Position numbers and translations under genes: made by a program. A DNA stretch of 64,000 bases from Rhizopus arrhizus (lineage: Eukaryota > Mucoromycota > Mucoromycetes > Mucorales > Rhizopodaceae): positions 1,374,001 through 1,438,000 of the forward strand of contig JAKZZE010000009.1 in the NCBI GenBank assembly GCA_024220505.1. The letters are read 5' to 3'. Of this stretch, positions 23,241-35,398 are shown piece by piece. The notes below the pieces were generated by a model. It did no database searches. It was not told the DNA's origin and saw only the letters and a program-made list of their open reading frames with translations. Numbering within the stretch: position 1 is the first letter of the stretch; the number at the start of each line of letters is the position of its first letter.

Positions 23241-26200
23241 ATGCAGAAACACAAACTGTATGTTTTGATTTGGATTTTACTTATCATTCAATATACAACA
23301 GCAACACCAAAATTCAATTCAGGTTTGTAAAATGCTATTCATTATAACACATATATACTTATATAGATATACTAGTAAATGAATATGATAACTATGGAAA
23401 CAAATGTCCTTTGCCTACATACAACGCATATCCATGCCCTGAACTTTGCGTACGAGATATTTCTCTTTGTCCAGTCAATAGCCAACCAGTTTGTCCTACA
23501 GGCACCACTTATTGCATTGACGGCACCTGTCGCACCATTTGCCCCGACGAGACACTTACCTCCGCCTGTGCGTGCCCTGGATCTCCTGCATTGGTCGGTA
23601 AAATCTACCGCTGTGGATCAAACGCACTCCAAGTCAATATTCCCGAATTTGTCGTGGAAAACAAGGCAAACTTGAGCGCGATTGCTTGTGCAAGAGCTGC
23701 GAATCTAACGAGTGTATCTACATGGACACCTAACCCGGCTTTGACCATGTGGCATGAGTGTCCTGTACCGAACTATGGGCAATTGACGTTTACGGAGAAT
23801 GTGTTTATTGCTCTTTATGTGTTCTATGGTACCTGCTTCATGACGCTGGTCACTTGGATCTTTTATAAAAAGATACGAGAAAGGGTAAGAAAAAGAAAAA
23901 AAGAGAGTTCAATTTTTTTTTTCTTAAACAATGACTAGGAATCAAATCAAAAGAATGAAGAGACCAGAAACGAACCACGTACTTTGAATAAAGAAAGTTT
24001 AGATCACAGTGATAAATCAACAGTTAAAGAAGAAGAAGAAGAAGGAATGAATGTGATTGCTTTTAAAAATTGTTGGTTTGGCCGGTTAATAATGGTTTTA
24101 TTCTCTATTGAAACCATAGGCCAAATTGGTTACATGATCATGGTGACACAGGACTACTATACGGGCTATTCAGCATTTAGAGGCATTTCAGTTGTAGCCA
24201 CAAGTACATTCATGGGCATGTGGTATATCTTGTTCTTTTGGTTTGCTAGTTTGACTTTATTTAGGCATCGGTTACCCAACTTTTTTAGAATAAAATGTAG
24301 CTATCAAGAAGGGCAATATGTTCAAATAGAAAGAAAAGAACCAGGTAATAAAAAAATTCAGTCAAGATGCTTCATTTACTGACATTGATCCTTTTCCTTG
24401 AAAGTTTTGATCTTTCTTCAAGGTCAATCGAACCCAATCATGAAATTCGTTCGATTGCTAGAACATCAATTCAAGCATTGGACTGGAATGGATGTTGTTA
24501 TCAGCCATACTTCCATTCAATATACATCTAGTGGCACCAAGTACTTTATTTATCAATGTACGCGTTATGTCTATCATTCAAAATTCGACATCTTTGCTCC
24601 CCATCAGTTCCACTTAGGTCAACGACATGCCCAATTGGCCTCGCTTACCGAAGGCTTGTCATCACACGAGGCTGCAGTAAGAGAAGAGCTGATAGGTCCA
24701 AACTTTATAGAAGTCTATGTGCCAAATTTCTTTTTGGCTATGTTTCGTGAATTTGCTTCATTTTTTTATATTTATCAGTTCAGTGTCCTTTGGTTATTCT
24801 ATTATCTCGACTATTGTAACACAAAAATTGTACACTTTTTACTGTTTTCTGATATTTTCACACATTTGTAGGGCAAGTGGGTATTGCAGACACGGCTGTC
24901 ATTTAGTATCAGCGTTTGTCAAGGTCATTGTTCGACTTCGGTCTGAAAAACGCATCAAGGCCATGGCCGAATTCACAGATCAAGTCAAGATATTAAGAGA
25001 TGGACTGTGGCAGGATATGTCCACCGCACACCTTTTACCGGGAGATTTGTTTGAGATACAGGAAGGTAAGATGGTACCTTGTGATGCAGTCATACTGTCT
25101 GGAAACATTGTGGCGGACGAAAGCTCGCTCACCGGTGAACCACTGCCCATTCGAAAATTTCCTTTACGTTGGGATGATGATGTGGAGTACGATAGACTGG
25201 GTGCTAGCAAAATTTCGACTATTTTTGCGGGTACAATGATTAGCCAGGCCATGGGCGACCGAGTGGTTGGGTTAGTGATGAGCACAGGTACAGCGACAGA
25301 CAAAGGCCAGTTGGTCAAAAAGATCTTGTTTCCCACACGAGTTTCCTTTGTGTTTGATGAACAGATCAAAATTGTCATTTTGATATTGCTTTGCTGTGGT
25401 GTGTTATGTTTAGGAATGGCTGTCTGGATGGTTAGTGCGGGAACAAGTAAGTATAAATTAGAATTAAAGGAGATTGCTTTAACGTTTTATTTTTCATTAT
25501 AGCTGCCTGGTTTTATTCCATGTTTGCTATCGCTCAGTTAGTGTCACCTTTACTCCCTGCTGCTTTAGTCGTTGGACAATCAGTAGCAGCAGGTCGACTT
25601 AGAGAAAAGAATATATTCTGTGTTGATCTAACTCGTATTTTAATGGCAGGAAAAGGTAATTTAAAGAAAAAAAAAACTACATACCCTATCCTTATCAGAT
25701 GAACAGTTCAGCTTTTTTGCTTTGACAAAACGGGCACATTAACAAAAGAAGGCTTAGAATTTTATGGCGCTCAACCTGTGATTCAAAAGGAAAACAGGCC
25801 TTATTTTGGTCAACGTCAAGATAGTATTGAGGGGTTACCTAGGATTGTTCAAACAGGCCTTGCTTCATGTCACGCAGTGACTACTCTCAACGATCGATTG
25901 ATTGGTAACCCAGTGGATATCGAAATGTTTCGATGCTCAGGATGGACACTAGCTGATAAATCTAGTTTTGTCGACACACTAATACATCCCTCTAGTGGCA
26001 AGACAATGGATGTATTAAAGCGATATGAATTTGTTCACGCACGCATGTCCATGTCAGTCGCCGTTTTGGATCCATCCACAAACAAGGTCCATATCTTTGT
26101 CAAAGGTGCCTATGAAAAGATCAAGGACTTGGTCAATCCCAACTCGATTCCTTCCGACTATGACCTCATCACTTCTAACCGTGCCAGAGAAGGTTGCTAT

Positions 26201-27766
26201 GTCTTGGCGCTCGCTCACCGAGAAATCGATCGTGAGGAATTCAACGAAAATTGGAGCCGTGATGATATGGAGCAAGACATAGATCTGGTTGGATTGATCG
26301 TTTTCAAAAATCAATTGAAAGCGGATACATCAGAATATATTGCCGAGCTCAAGGCAGGCGATACACGTACGATCATGATCACTGGAGACACAGCCCTTAC
26401 AGGTATCTACATTGCTCGTCAGTGTGGTATGGCAAAAGCACATGCTCGATTCTTGTTGGCTGATTATGATGCTGAATCAAGGCGTGTCGTGTGGTCAGAT
26501 GTGGACGAGCCCGAGCTTTTAGCGGACCCAGATCAAGCAGGAGTTGAGCTAGCTGTGACCGGAAGGGCCTTTGAATGGTTAGCTGAACATGATCTCATTC
26601 GCAAGTACTTGCTGAAGATTCGCGTGTTTGCTCGTATGACACCTGCAGGTAAGGTACAATGTGTACAGCTCCATATGGAGCGTGGTATTACAGCCATGAC
26701 GGGAGATGGCGGTAATGATTGCGGTGCGCTTCGAGCAGCTCATGTGGGTATTGCCATGTCGGATGCGGAGGCCTCTATTGTGTCTCCTTTTAGCACAAGC
26801 CATCGTAGTGTGGCTTCCTGTGTGGAATTATTGCGTGAAGGACGTGCTGCTCTTGCAACATCGTTAACAGGCTACAAATACTTGATATGTAAAACACTTT
26901 ATTGTTCTTGATTTGTGTGAATAACTCGTTTTCATAGTGTATGGACAGGTGATGATGATGTTAAAGATTTTTACTTTTTACTTTTCTGTTTCCATGTCTG
27001 AAAGTATCTGGATTGCTGTGGATGTATTCATCACTGTGTTCTTAACATGGGCTGTATCTCAATCAAAAGCAGCATCCAGATTAGCACCGCAACGTCCAAC
27101 GGCAAAATTACTTGGTCCCCAAACACTTGCATCTGGAATCGGTTTAGTAGCCATTAACTGGATCTTTTTAAGCAGCGCTTATGTTCTCTTATTCAAGCAA
27201 GGTAAGAAAAAAAAAGTTTATGCTTTTGGTACTCAACCTTCTTTTATGCACAAACAGATTGGTTTCGTTGCAACGAATTTGATTCAAGGGCTGTTGACAT
27301 GTCCAAATGGATGCTTCTGTCCGATAATTATGAAGGCGAGATCCTGGCGCTTGTTTGTCTCTTTCAATTTATCAATAATGCCGCCGTCTTCAATTTTGGC
27401 TATAAATTTCGACAAAGCTTTTACAAAAACTATTCACTTGTATTCCTTTGGCTTTTGTATCTAGTCATCGTTTCTTATTGGACTTTGGCGGATCCCAACC
27501 GATTTGGTTGTCTCTTTCGCTTTAATTGTGGTACACCTCAGGTGCTGGAACAAATAGGCTATGTGCCACCTTCATGGTCGATCATGCCCTACAATACACC
27601 GCTAGGACATAACGTCATGCCTCGTCCGTTCAGATGGCGTCTTTGGGGATTGATGATGGGTAATGTGGCTACTGCTTTGTTTTACGAAAAGTTTGTTGTG
27701 TTAGGTCCTGTACATAGCTTTCTTGCTAGAATGTTTCCAGTGAATCATTTGGACAAGACATTATAA
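23241..27766 (+). CDS. P5B-type P-type ATPase with Cys-rich N-terminal domain; apparent frameshift in TM2 region
   Basis: Nine exons are inferred (23241-23322, 23367-23884, 23939-24344, 24423-24815, 24872-25446, 25503-25655, 25707-26888, 26938-27201, 27258-27766; the acceptor at 23366 could instead be 23375). Catalytic marks are TGEP (dephosphorylation loop), FCFDKTGTLT (phosphorylated Asp) and GDGGNDCGAL followed by SDAEAS, typical of P5 ATPases. P5B members are lysosomal/vacuolar polyamine or cation pumps (Ypk9, ATP13A2). Oddities: a signal peptide, then ~110 residues with about 16 cysteines before the first usual membrane segment; TM4 motif SPLLP instead of PPALP; and a TAG at 24904-24906 that breaks TM2, cured by one extra T. 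Skipping to an acceptor at 24906 also restores the frame but removes half of TM2. Confidence 0.8.
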
Positions 27767-27843
27767 TAAGATATATATATTTTTTAATAATAAATATGAA
27801 TGAAGAAAAATAGAATGTATATAGTACATAAATGAGAAAATAT

Positions 27844-30105
27844 CTAATCATATCCTGCAAATGCAGTATGAGCAGCCGATAAGTGCACAGTGCCTATGTC
27901 AAGATCGATGGCATAACAAAGAAAAGTGGCGTCGATTCTTTTAAATGTTAGCGAACAAATAGTTTGTTGCATACTTATAGATAAACTTACATGCTCATTA
28001 AGGTATAAGAATAAAATTGAGAAATATAGCAAGAAATCAATGTGCCAATGAGACCAACGATTAATCCATGTGGTGAATGAAGTTGATGCGTTGCATAAAC
28101 ATAAGCTGCGAGTCCAGAAGCTAATGCAATGACACTATTGCCAATTTGTAAAATGATTTGTGTTAGAAGGTCTATAAGTAATATATCAGTTTATAGACAT
28201 GTGTACATTTATCACTATATACCTCCAAAGATGCCACTTAGTAAGTTTCTTTTAAATATTTTTGTAGATGAGTTAGCTGCAGAAAAGAAACTTTCGCTTG
28301 TGATACCAGCAAGAGCCACTGTATAATGATTCACAATATTAACAAAAGGCTCTATATAACTCAATACAAGTTCAATAAAAGTAGCAAAGGGCCTTGATTT
28401 CTTAGAGTACTTTAAAAAGCAAGTTAGAACATACAACTGATTTTAGAATTATTACGTTACTTTTTTCAACAAGCGTATGATCAATTGTAAAAATTGAATG
28501 ATAGCCATCAAGAATCCAGATAATGCAATTGTACCAAATGATGTACTCATTCCTCGGATCATAGCAAACCTCCATACACTAGCTGATGATGTGCTATTTC
28601 TATGAAAATACCATTGAGAAACCATAGCAGATAATGTAAATCTACAAATTTATTCTATTAGTTATTGGAATAGTTGTACACACTTTTTGCTTTACTTTTC
28701 CAGGTAAACTAATACAGCCGATGTCCACATGTAAAAAAATATGTAAAAAGTAGCCAGGTAATAAACATAGCTATTGACAATCCAAATGGTTTCTAATATA
28801 AAAAGCATTAGGTAAAATTCTTTCTTGTTGAATTGCTTTACTAGATAAGGTAGGCGAATCACTTAGATGACCAATGAGCCACAATCTGTTGAATAAGATG
28901 ATCCAAATAATCGTAAAAATAATGAATGTCACAAGTAATAAGACAGGTACAATGAAAATGACGGGATTTGAACGAATCGTTTCACATGCAAGCTGTAATA
29001 TTATGTTAGAGATGAAAAAAGCAAAATATGTGTATATTACTTCTATGACAGTAACTGTCTTATTGATTCGATGCCTATTGTTATAAACTACTTTAATATA
29101 TACCAAATTTAATATTAAAGGTAGGATAGACAGCCATGTTAACCTAATTATTATAAAGTTAAACTTGCTTATCATTAAATAAATTATTAGTATCTATGTG
29201 TTTACATTGTGTCTTTAAAGTTTGATTCTTGATTTCCTTCGTAAACAAAAGTAGATTGAAATGATTCAACTAATGTCCATACAAAACAAACACTCAAAAA
29301 GATAGGTACACATATCACTGTACCCCATACAAGTGTCTTTGTAAAATAATGCAATACCAATAACCAAAGTGTTGCTACGATCAAAGACGTGCCAATGATA
29401 ATAGCCAACATGCCTGCACTGTCTTTGATTACTTTGAATATAGATTCTTTTACATGTCCTTCTACCGAATGACTCTACATGTACAAAATTTAGTTTTCTT
29501 GTTAAATAGTGTATTGTATTTACATTTGTTGTAAAAAAGATAATTATGCCTGACAATATAAAGAATATGAGACATAATCCATAAAAAATAGCAAAAATCG
29601 GATCTTTATATTTTCTATTCAATTGTGTTATTTCGGGAGGAATCTATATTAAATACAATGAATGTCTTGTACTATTATTATTATTTTGAGTTACAGTAGG
29701 TGTAGTTGGTAATAATGATTCAGATAATGAATTCGGGTTAATAGGTAATGGTGGCACCAATTCTGAGGAAGATAATAATTCTGGTTGGTCAAGATAAATA
29801 GATGAAGGTCTCTATTTGACTGCGGTTAATATTTGATTTCGACATTATTTGTTACTTACAAAGCTTTCTTCTTCAAAATCTTGACTAAATACAAGTTGAC
29901 TTCTATCTGAATAAGTATTGGATAATGTAAGTGGTATACTGTCTTGATTATTATTTTGATGTATTGAATAAAATAAGCTGTGATCATCTTCTTCATTCTC
30001 CGATTCTGCATCCATTTGTGCATAGTATCCACTCCTTTTACCATAAACAATACTATTTCTTATATTTGAAATAGTCTCCTTTGCAAATTGAATAGACTGA
30101 TCCAT
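27844..30105 (-). CDS. Choline-transporter-like (CTL/Pns1, SLC44) membrane protein
   Basis: Eleven exons on the minus strand (29860-30105, 29695-29811, 29524-29643, 29206-29474, 29041-29143, 28842-28992, 28696-28792, 28461-28641, 28223-28409, 27991-28171, 27844-27937) join in one frame to give ~581 residues. A hydrophilic, acidic, Ser-rich N-terminus of ~130 residues precedes about ten membrane segments. The family's C-terminal features are present: SQWYFHRN, FGTIALSGFL, FVNIVNHYTVALAGI, and the last segment MSIIDATFLCYAIDLD. CTL proteins are plasma-membrane or organellar transporters linked to choline and related amines. The start is MDQSIQ; an upstream in-frame ATG would translate a T-rich leader. 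Its 3' end converges with the P5B ATPase gene (77 bp apart). Confidence 0.82.
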
Positions 30106-30454
30106 TATTATTTGTAAAATAAAAAGAAAGAAAAAGAAAAGCATGAAGTGGAAATTTTTGGTATTCATGCAGCATCGTGACTTGTTTATGGCTTTTTATC
30201 AGCAAAAAAAGACTTATTGAATGATTGAGTCACCATAAAACAAACTAAACCATGTAACTTTAAAGAATTCCTCTTGGTTTTTTTCCCTTTTTTTATTATT
30301 ATTACATTATCTCGGACGAAAACAAACAACTTCTCTAATACTAATGAACATATTTGAATTAACCTTGTGGCGTGAAGTAAACTTTCGCTTTTGATTTTTT
30401 TAATTGACGCTCAGCATTTTTTTTTTCTCATCTTTTCTTTTCTTAATAAACAAT
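30106..30454. promoter_or_regulatory. Divergent promoter between CTL gene and RPB9
   Basis: Both neighbours are transcribed outward from this 350-bp interval. It is T/A-rich, with pyrimidine tracts on the RPB9 side. No specific motif could be assigned. Confidence 0.4.
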
Positions 30455-30974
30455 ATGGCTACGTTTAAATATTGTTTAGATTGGTACTTTATTTACTTAA
30501 TTCAATTAACACAGTGCTGATTTCATGTATGATTTAGTAACAACTTACTATACCCAAAAGAAGATAAAATCAATAGAAAATTATTATTCGCATGTCGTAA
30601 TTGTGAATATGAAGAAGACGCTGAAAATTATTGTGTCTATCGTCATGAAATTGTTCACGCACCTTCGTAATGTCTTAATTTAAAAAAGAGAAAGAATTCA
30701 TTTGATTAACAGTAAAATTTCTTTACCAAAAAAAAAAGAGAACAAACCATGGTATTACATGATTTGGGTACAGATCCCACACTTGTAAGTTTTATCAAAA
30801 TACTTGAAAAATAATTAAAATTTGCCTCTATAGCCTAGAGCTAATGTTTCTTGTCCTCGTTGTGGACATCCAGAAGCTGTATTTTTTCAATCTTCATCTA
30901 GACGAGCAGAAGCTAAAATGACACTTTTTTATGTTTGTGCAAGTAAAGGTTGTGGACACCGTTGGACTGGATAA
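30455..30974 (+). CDS. RPB9: RNA polymerase II subunit Rpb9
   Basis: Four exons (30455-30483, 30538-30666, 30739-30784, 30834-30974) encode 114 residues. Two zinc ribbons are complete: N-terminal CxxC pair CLDCNNLLYP ... CRNC, and the C-terminal TFIIS-like ribbon CPRCGHPEA ... [10 protein letters not shown]. Between them lies the conserved [12 protein letters not shown]. Rpb9 sits at the Pol II jaw and affects start-site choice, fidelity and elongation. The third exon's acceptor follows an A-rich tract with few pyrimidines, but it is the only one keeping the frame. The protein ends right after HRWTG, a few residues shorter than yeast Rpb9 (122 aa). Confidence 0.92.
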
Positions 30975-30993
30975 AGGAAAATAAACATTTTAT

Positions 30994-31368
30994 TTAATTG
31001 TTGAAACTCATTGTCTCTTTCATGATGTGTTCAGTGTCCAACATTTGCTGAATTTCATCCAACATCTTGAAATGCGTGGAGAGATCTGATTTCCTATATA
31101 AAAATAACTTTTTAAAAAGAATGAAGCAACACTTTTTTTACGTTTCTAGTAATAAATCTAATGCTTTATTTGCTCTTTCCAATGATGCCTTTGTATTTTT
31201 TGATAGCGTATCAACATATACAAAGGATCTTATAGTTCCTTCCATATCTTCATGACAAGCAGCCGTTCTAACTGTTTGTTTCAAGACATGGCTCCAATCT
31301 TCATATGCCTTGTCTACTCTTGAATGACGCTCTTGCTTTGTAGCCTGAAATAATTCTTTTGTCTGCAT
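30994..31368 (-). CDS. Small coiled-coil protein, unknown
   Basis: Two exons (31142-31368 and 30994-31093, minus strand) encode about 108 residues. The sequence is highly helical and charged (KELFQATKQERHSRVDKAYE, SLERANKALDLLLE, KMLDEIQQMLD), with no signal peptide or membrane segment. An upstream in-frame ATG at 31398 would add ten hydrophobic leader-like residues; the ATG before QTKEL was preferred. Size and helicity suggest a subunit of a larger complex, but no family is recognised. It converges on RPB9, with stop codons ~20 bp apart. Confidence 0.55.
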
Positions 31369-31605
31369 TTTAAAAAAGAGAGAAGAAAAGAATGTCATTG
31401 GTTATTAATGAATCTTATTAAAAAAAATACATGTTCCCATTAAAAAAAAATGAAATAATGTAATAAGATTGAAACTTTTATTTACAAAAGTCCACATTAA
31501 AAAAAAGAAAAAGGAAAGAGGAATAATAATGCAAAAGTGGTTGTGTATAGTTGAAAGGAATGAATGTATAAGTGGGAATGATATGCTTTTGTGATTTATG
31601 TTTGT

Positions 31606-33198
31606 TCACCAAGTATTTCGACCTTGATAAAACTCTCTACTTCTTGTAATAGGCGGACCTTCATATTCAATACTCTCAGGATCATCCGTCATTGCGTTAC
31701 CAAAGGAGAATTGTCCAAATCGACGTTGAAAGACAATGACTTTTCTTGTTAGTATATCCATGATTTCTAATGATGTTTGTTCATCTTTAGATTTGCTATT
31801 ATTCATCCTTTCCAGTGCTTCCTCTGCTATAGACTTTTCAGTATCCACAAACAGGTCTTCTTCTTCCTCTAGAGGTATTGTGCTTGCACTACTCAATGAA
31901 GAAGAAGGAGAAGAGGCATGATCAAATTGACGAGGTATAAGAATAGGTGTTGGCTTTCTACTTTCTCTAATGCCTGTTGCGGCCACCACATTATATTTCT
32001 CTTCTTGTTCTAATTGGACTAGTGTCCTTGTCATCGTTTCATTTATTTGTGCTTCAATTAATTTTCGCCTTTTACACAGCACATCTTCCTCATTATCTTC
32101 CCCATCTTCCCCATCTTCTTCTTCTTGTAACAACTTTTTTTCCTTTCTTTTTTTCCCAGTATTGATCTCCACTTGCAGCGAACAAATATATTCTAATATT
32201 TGATTGGCTCTTTTGTTCATTTCAGATATTGTCATACGAGAAGAAGGAGTACGTACTTTTGCAGGAGGAGATGTTTCACGAGCGGATGGAGATAAATGAT
32301 CAAGTAGGATACTGCTCGTACTAGGAAGTGTAGGTGTCTCTGGTTGTGGTGTGGATGTACGTGATCTTGGCGTCTTGTGGGATCGTCGCAGTGAATTGTT
32401 GACCCATTTTCGGCTGTTATTCGTACTGGTTGATGATGAACGGGATTTCTTTTCATTCTTTACGCTTTTTCTTTTCGGTCGACTTGATTTGTTTTCGTTT
32501 CCTACATAAATGATAAGTTCCCCTGTAGATACACATTACTCAAACCAACCTTCTGTAGGGGAATCTGAGGTTGTTTCTGTACTACTGCAACTGGGTTCCG
32601 TAACTCCTTTGATATCATCAAGTGGAATAGAGGCCTCTCTACTATTTAACGTGCTTCGTTTCTTTATAGCTTTGGAGGGTTTATAATATCTACGCGTTTT
32701 GCTATTGTAACAGGAATAAATAAGTTTTTCACACAGAAATACAAGCAAGAAAATATACTTTACTTGTCATAGCCCTTTATCTGAACATGATCTTCCGGTC
32801 GACACTGCTCACAAAAATATTGGTCTGGGATATCTTCTTCTTCTAATCCCATACATTCACAATGCTGCCATACTTCACAGTCATCACAGCATACCATTAG
32901 GCCAATGCTATCTAATGAGAAAAAAGTTGGCTTTTTAGCTTCTTCAAATGCTTTCAACAAGGAAGCTTACGTTGTTTTCCACAAACACAACGGGTCACAG
33001 ATTCATCTTCTGCGCTTTCTTCTTCTTCTTCCTCTTCCTCTTCCTCGTCTTCTTCTTCGGACACAATGACAGGTTCAAGTACTTTTTGTTTTCCCCTTCT
33101 ACTGTTATGTGCAACTCTCGGCCTTGAAGAAAGTGTGGCTATAAAAGTTCGCTTTAAGCATTAAACGGTACAACATACTTTTTTTTTGTTTTACTCAT
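31606..33198 (-). CDS. PHD-finger protein, Cti6-like Rpd3L histone-deacetylase subunit
   Basis: Five exons on the minus strand (33179-33198, 32971-33122, 32764-32911, 32550-32701, 31606-32501) give ~455 residues. After an acidic run (about nine Glu) comes a complete PHD finger: RCVCGKQ, then MVCCDDCEVWQHCECMGL and DIPDQYFCEQCRPEDH, with the Cys4-His-Cys3 pattern. The phrase WQHCECMGL and the CRPEDH end are typical of Cti6, the PHD subunit of the Rpd3L deacetylase complex, which reads H3K4 methylation. A basic, Ser/Pro/Thr-rich linker and a C-terminal region with YEGPPITRSREFYQ follow. The final acceptor choice in intron 1 (TTCAAG) is set by the frame. Confidence 0.8.
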
Positions 33199-34451
33199 TA
33201 AATTGTTATAATATAAAAAGAAAAAAAAAAAAAAAGATATTTCTGTCAATGAAAAAAGGGTAACTTTTTTTTAGGTTGCTTGGATACACAAACCGAAAAG
33301 TGTCTGGGATCTAAATACAACTCAGATGGTTCCATTTATAGGTCAATAAATAAATAAACTAACCGCACGATAAATTTTACCTGCTGCAATTCAAATCCTC
33401 TTACAATGTATGAGATTACGTTCGCATTTACACCTTAGAGCTGAGAACTTACCTAGTGTATGTGTGTTTTTTTTTTCTTCTTCTCTTTCTTGTTGAAATC
33501 ATTTAGCAACTTTGAGCAGGAACGGCAATTTGTTGTGTTACACATGACGAAAAGAAATGAGCGAATAGTTGATAATCAACTTTGACGCAGTTCTGTAGAA
33601 TAAAGCGATATACCCTCAAAAAGGGCAGATTTGATCTTGACTAGCTTACACTTTGCTTCTTTTGGTTCACACCGTTCTTATAAGTGTGACTCCTATTATA
33701 TTTTATAAATAAAAATAAACAGAAAAAAAAAAGGATAAAATGATAAAAATCTTTTTTTATATTTTTAATAAAAAATTCAGAAAAGTCCTTCGTTACATCT
33801 AAAGTCTTCTAATTGAACGTTTTCATTTAGATTTTCACACTTTAAATAGATCTACTCATCACTAATTGATAATTCATGCTCTGATTAGTTTATCAGCTTT
33901 AGTTTGTTGAAAACTTCACATAACTTTTCAGCTATTTTTTTTAGCAATCATTCAGGGTTTCTCACTACAATACCGTTCAATAAATATACTGTCCAGAAGT
34001 GTTGAACAATTTTATACCTTATAGAGCTACTACTTATAGCTTCAAAATATAAACACAAGGGTCATCCGACCAGTAAAGCTTCAAGTATACAAAATGTGTG
34101 CAATGTATTATTGTAAGACAAATATATAGTACTCAAACCCTGCATCCAAGAAACTCAAAAAAGTTGGTTTTTATTTTGAGTACCTTGAATAGCTTGGCCT
34201 ATTATCTATCATACAATCAAATTAAAGTATTCTTTTTTGGATTTTTGAAACACCGAGAGTGAACATTCTATGGCTGCTACACATACAACTACTTGGAACC
34301 AGGGCATATTATTTAAATTAATGAAGATTTTTAAGTAAAAAAAAGTGCAAATGAAAATGAGTGATGATATATATAAGTTTGGCTCTTTATTTTATGAATC
34401 AAAAATATGCAAATGATGACAGCTAGAATTATGAAAAATGCAAGAAACTTT
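33199..34451. other. Intergenic, no gene seen
   Basis: The 1.25 kb between two minus-strand genes is AT-rich with no frame that looks coding. It should contain the promoter of the PHD-finger gene. A-rich and T-rich homopolymers occur at 33220-33236 and 33465-33480. Confidence 0.45.
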
Positions 34452-35398
34452 CTATTGAGGCAACATGACTCTGTAATCATTGATCTTCATCCAATCCCGC
34501 GAAAAAGCGATTACTCTTCTTCTGAGAAAAACAATCCCAACAAGTGTAAAGCTTACCATAACAACCATGATGGAGAGAAGAATAATGTTACCATATAATA
34601 TGACGTTATCTAAGCTTAACGTACTTTCGATCATGATCACCTTGGCTATAAATTCACCCAAAAGCAATATAGCCCATAAACCTGTCAAAACGTAAAAGTA
34701 TCTTCGGTAAATTCTGATATGTTCCCAGTTGAAATCAGTTGTAGGCATAGAATGTTCAAGCCCTTCTCTGTCTACCCAAGTGGTCGGAGGTAAGTTGGCA
34801 AACGTTTGCTGACTGATTAAAAAGGCCAGCGGACGGACGGTAAACCATCTTGTTCTTAAAGGAATCAGTGTGATAAGAAACAAGAAACCAATCACTGCTG
34901 TTATTGTTGAATCACGTAACAAGGACAATCGAGCATTCCCTACCATAACATAGATCAATATTTGATTCCATCAAACACACCCTGTTTTAATTTTTTACCT
35001 GTAATAAGTGTCAATATAGCAGAAATAATATAAGCAAGGACAAAGACACAGCCCAAGATATCAATTCTTCTTCTTCTGATAAAAGTATATATTGTGTGTA
35101 ATAATGGTGGAATGCCGGACAAGACAAGCGCAATCAGTATGCTTACCCATATCTTCAACACATAATAAATAGCAAGAGGAATACCAACATCAATCACAAG
35201 CATTGTAAGCATAGGTCTTGCATAGATGAAAAAAGTCTTTATCTTTTCCTTCCATGTACGTGGTGATTCAGACTTGTCAGTTACGGTTGCTGAGGAAGTA
35301 CCATCTTGTGGATTATTGATCAATGGCTCTGCAAATGTTGTGGGCACCTCTTCATGATTTTGAAGATTAATTGTGGTTAATTCAGGGGTTGCTTTCAT
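34452..35398 (-). CDS. VC0807/DUF3159-like multi-pass membrane protein
   Basis: Two exons (34999-35398 and 34452-34939, minus strand) encode 295 residues. After a ~60-residue hydrophilic N-terminus come about six membrane segments. The pattern VIDVGIPLAIYYVLK, LSGIPPLLHTIYTF, RRRRIDILG, ITGNARLSLLRDSTITAVIG matches the VC0807/DUF3159 family known mostly from bacteria: DxGxPLxxYY, then RRxxID, then a KDSxxTAxxG-like segment. The biochemical role of that family is not established. The bacterial resemblance could reflect old horizontal transfer, but an intron and ordinary base composition indicate long residence in this genome. The start is MKATPEL, after an upstream leader. Confidence 0.7.

Noticed and set aside
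24980..25378. Antisense ORF inside the P5B ATPase exon
   Set aside because: The sense strand carries TGEP and continuous ATPase sequence; the antisense frame is incidental.
25439..25502. Extension of the ATPase reading through the intron after GTSKYKLELK
   Set aside because: The frame ends quickly, and a GTAAGT donor with a TATAG acceptor restores the ATPase sequence (TAWFYSMF).
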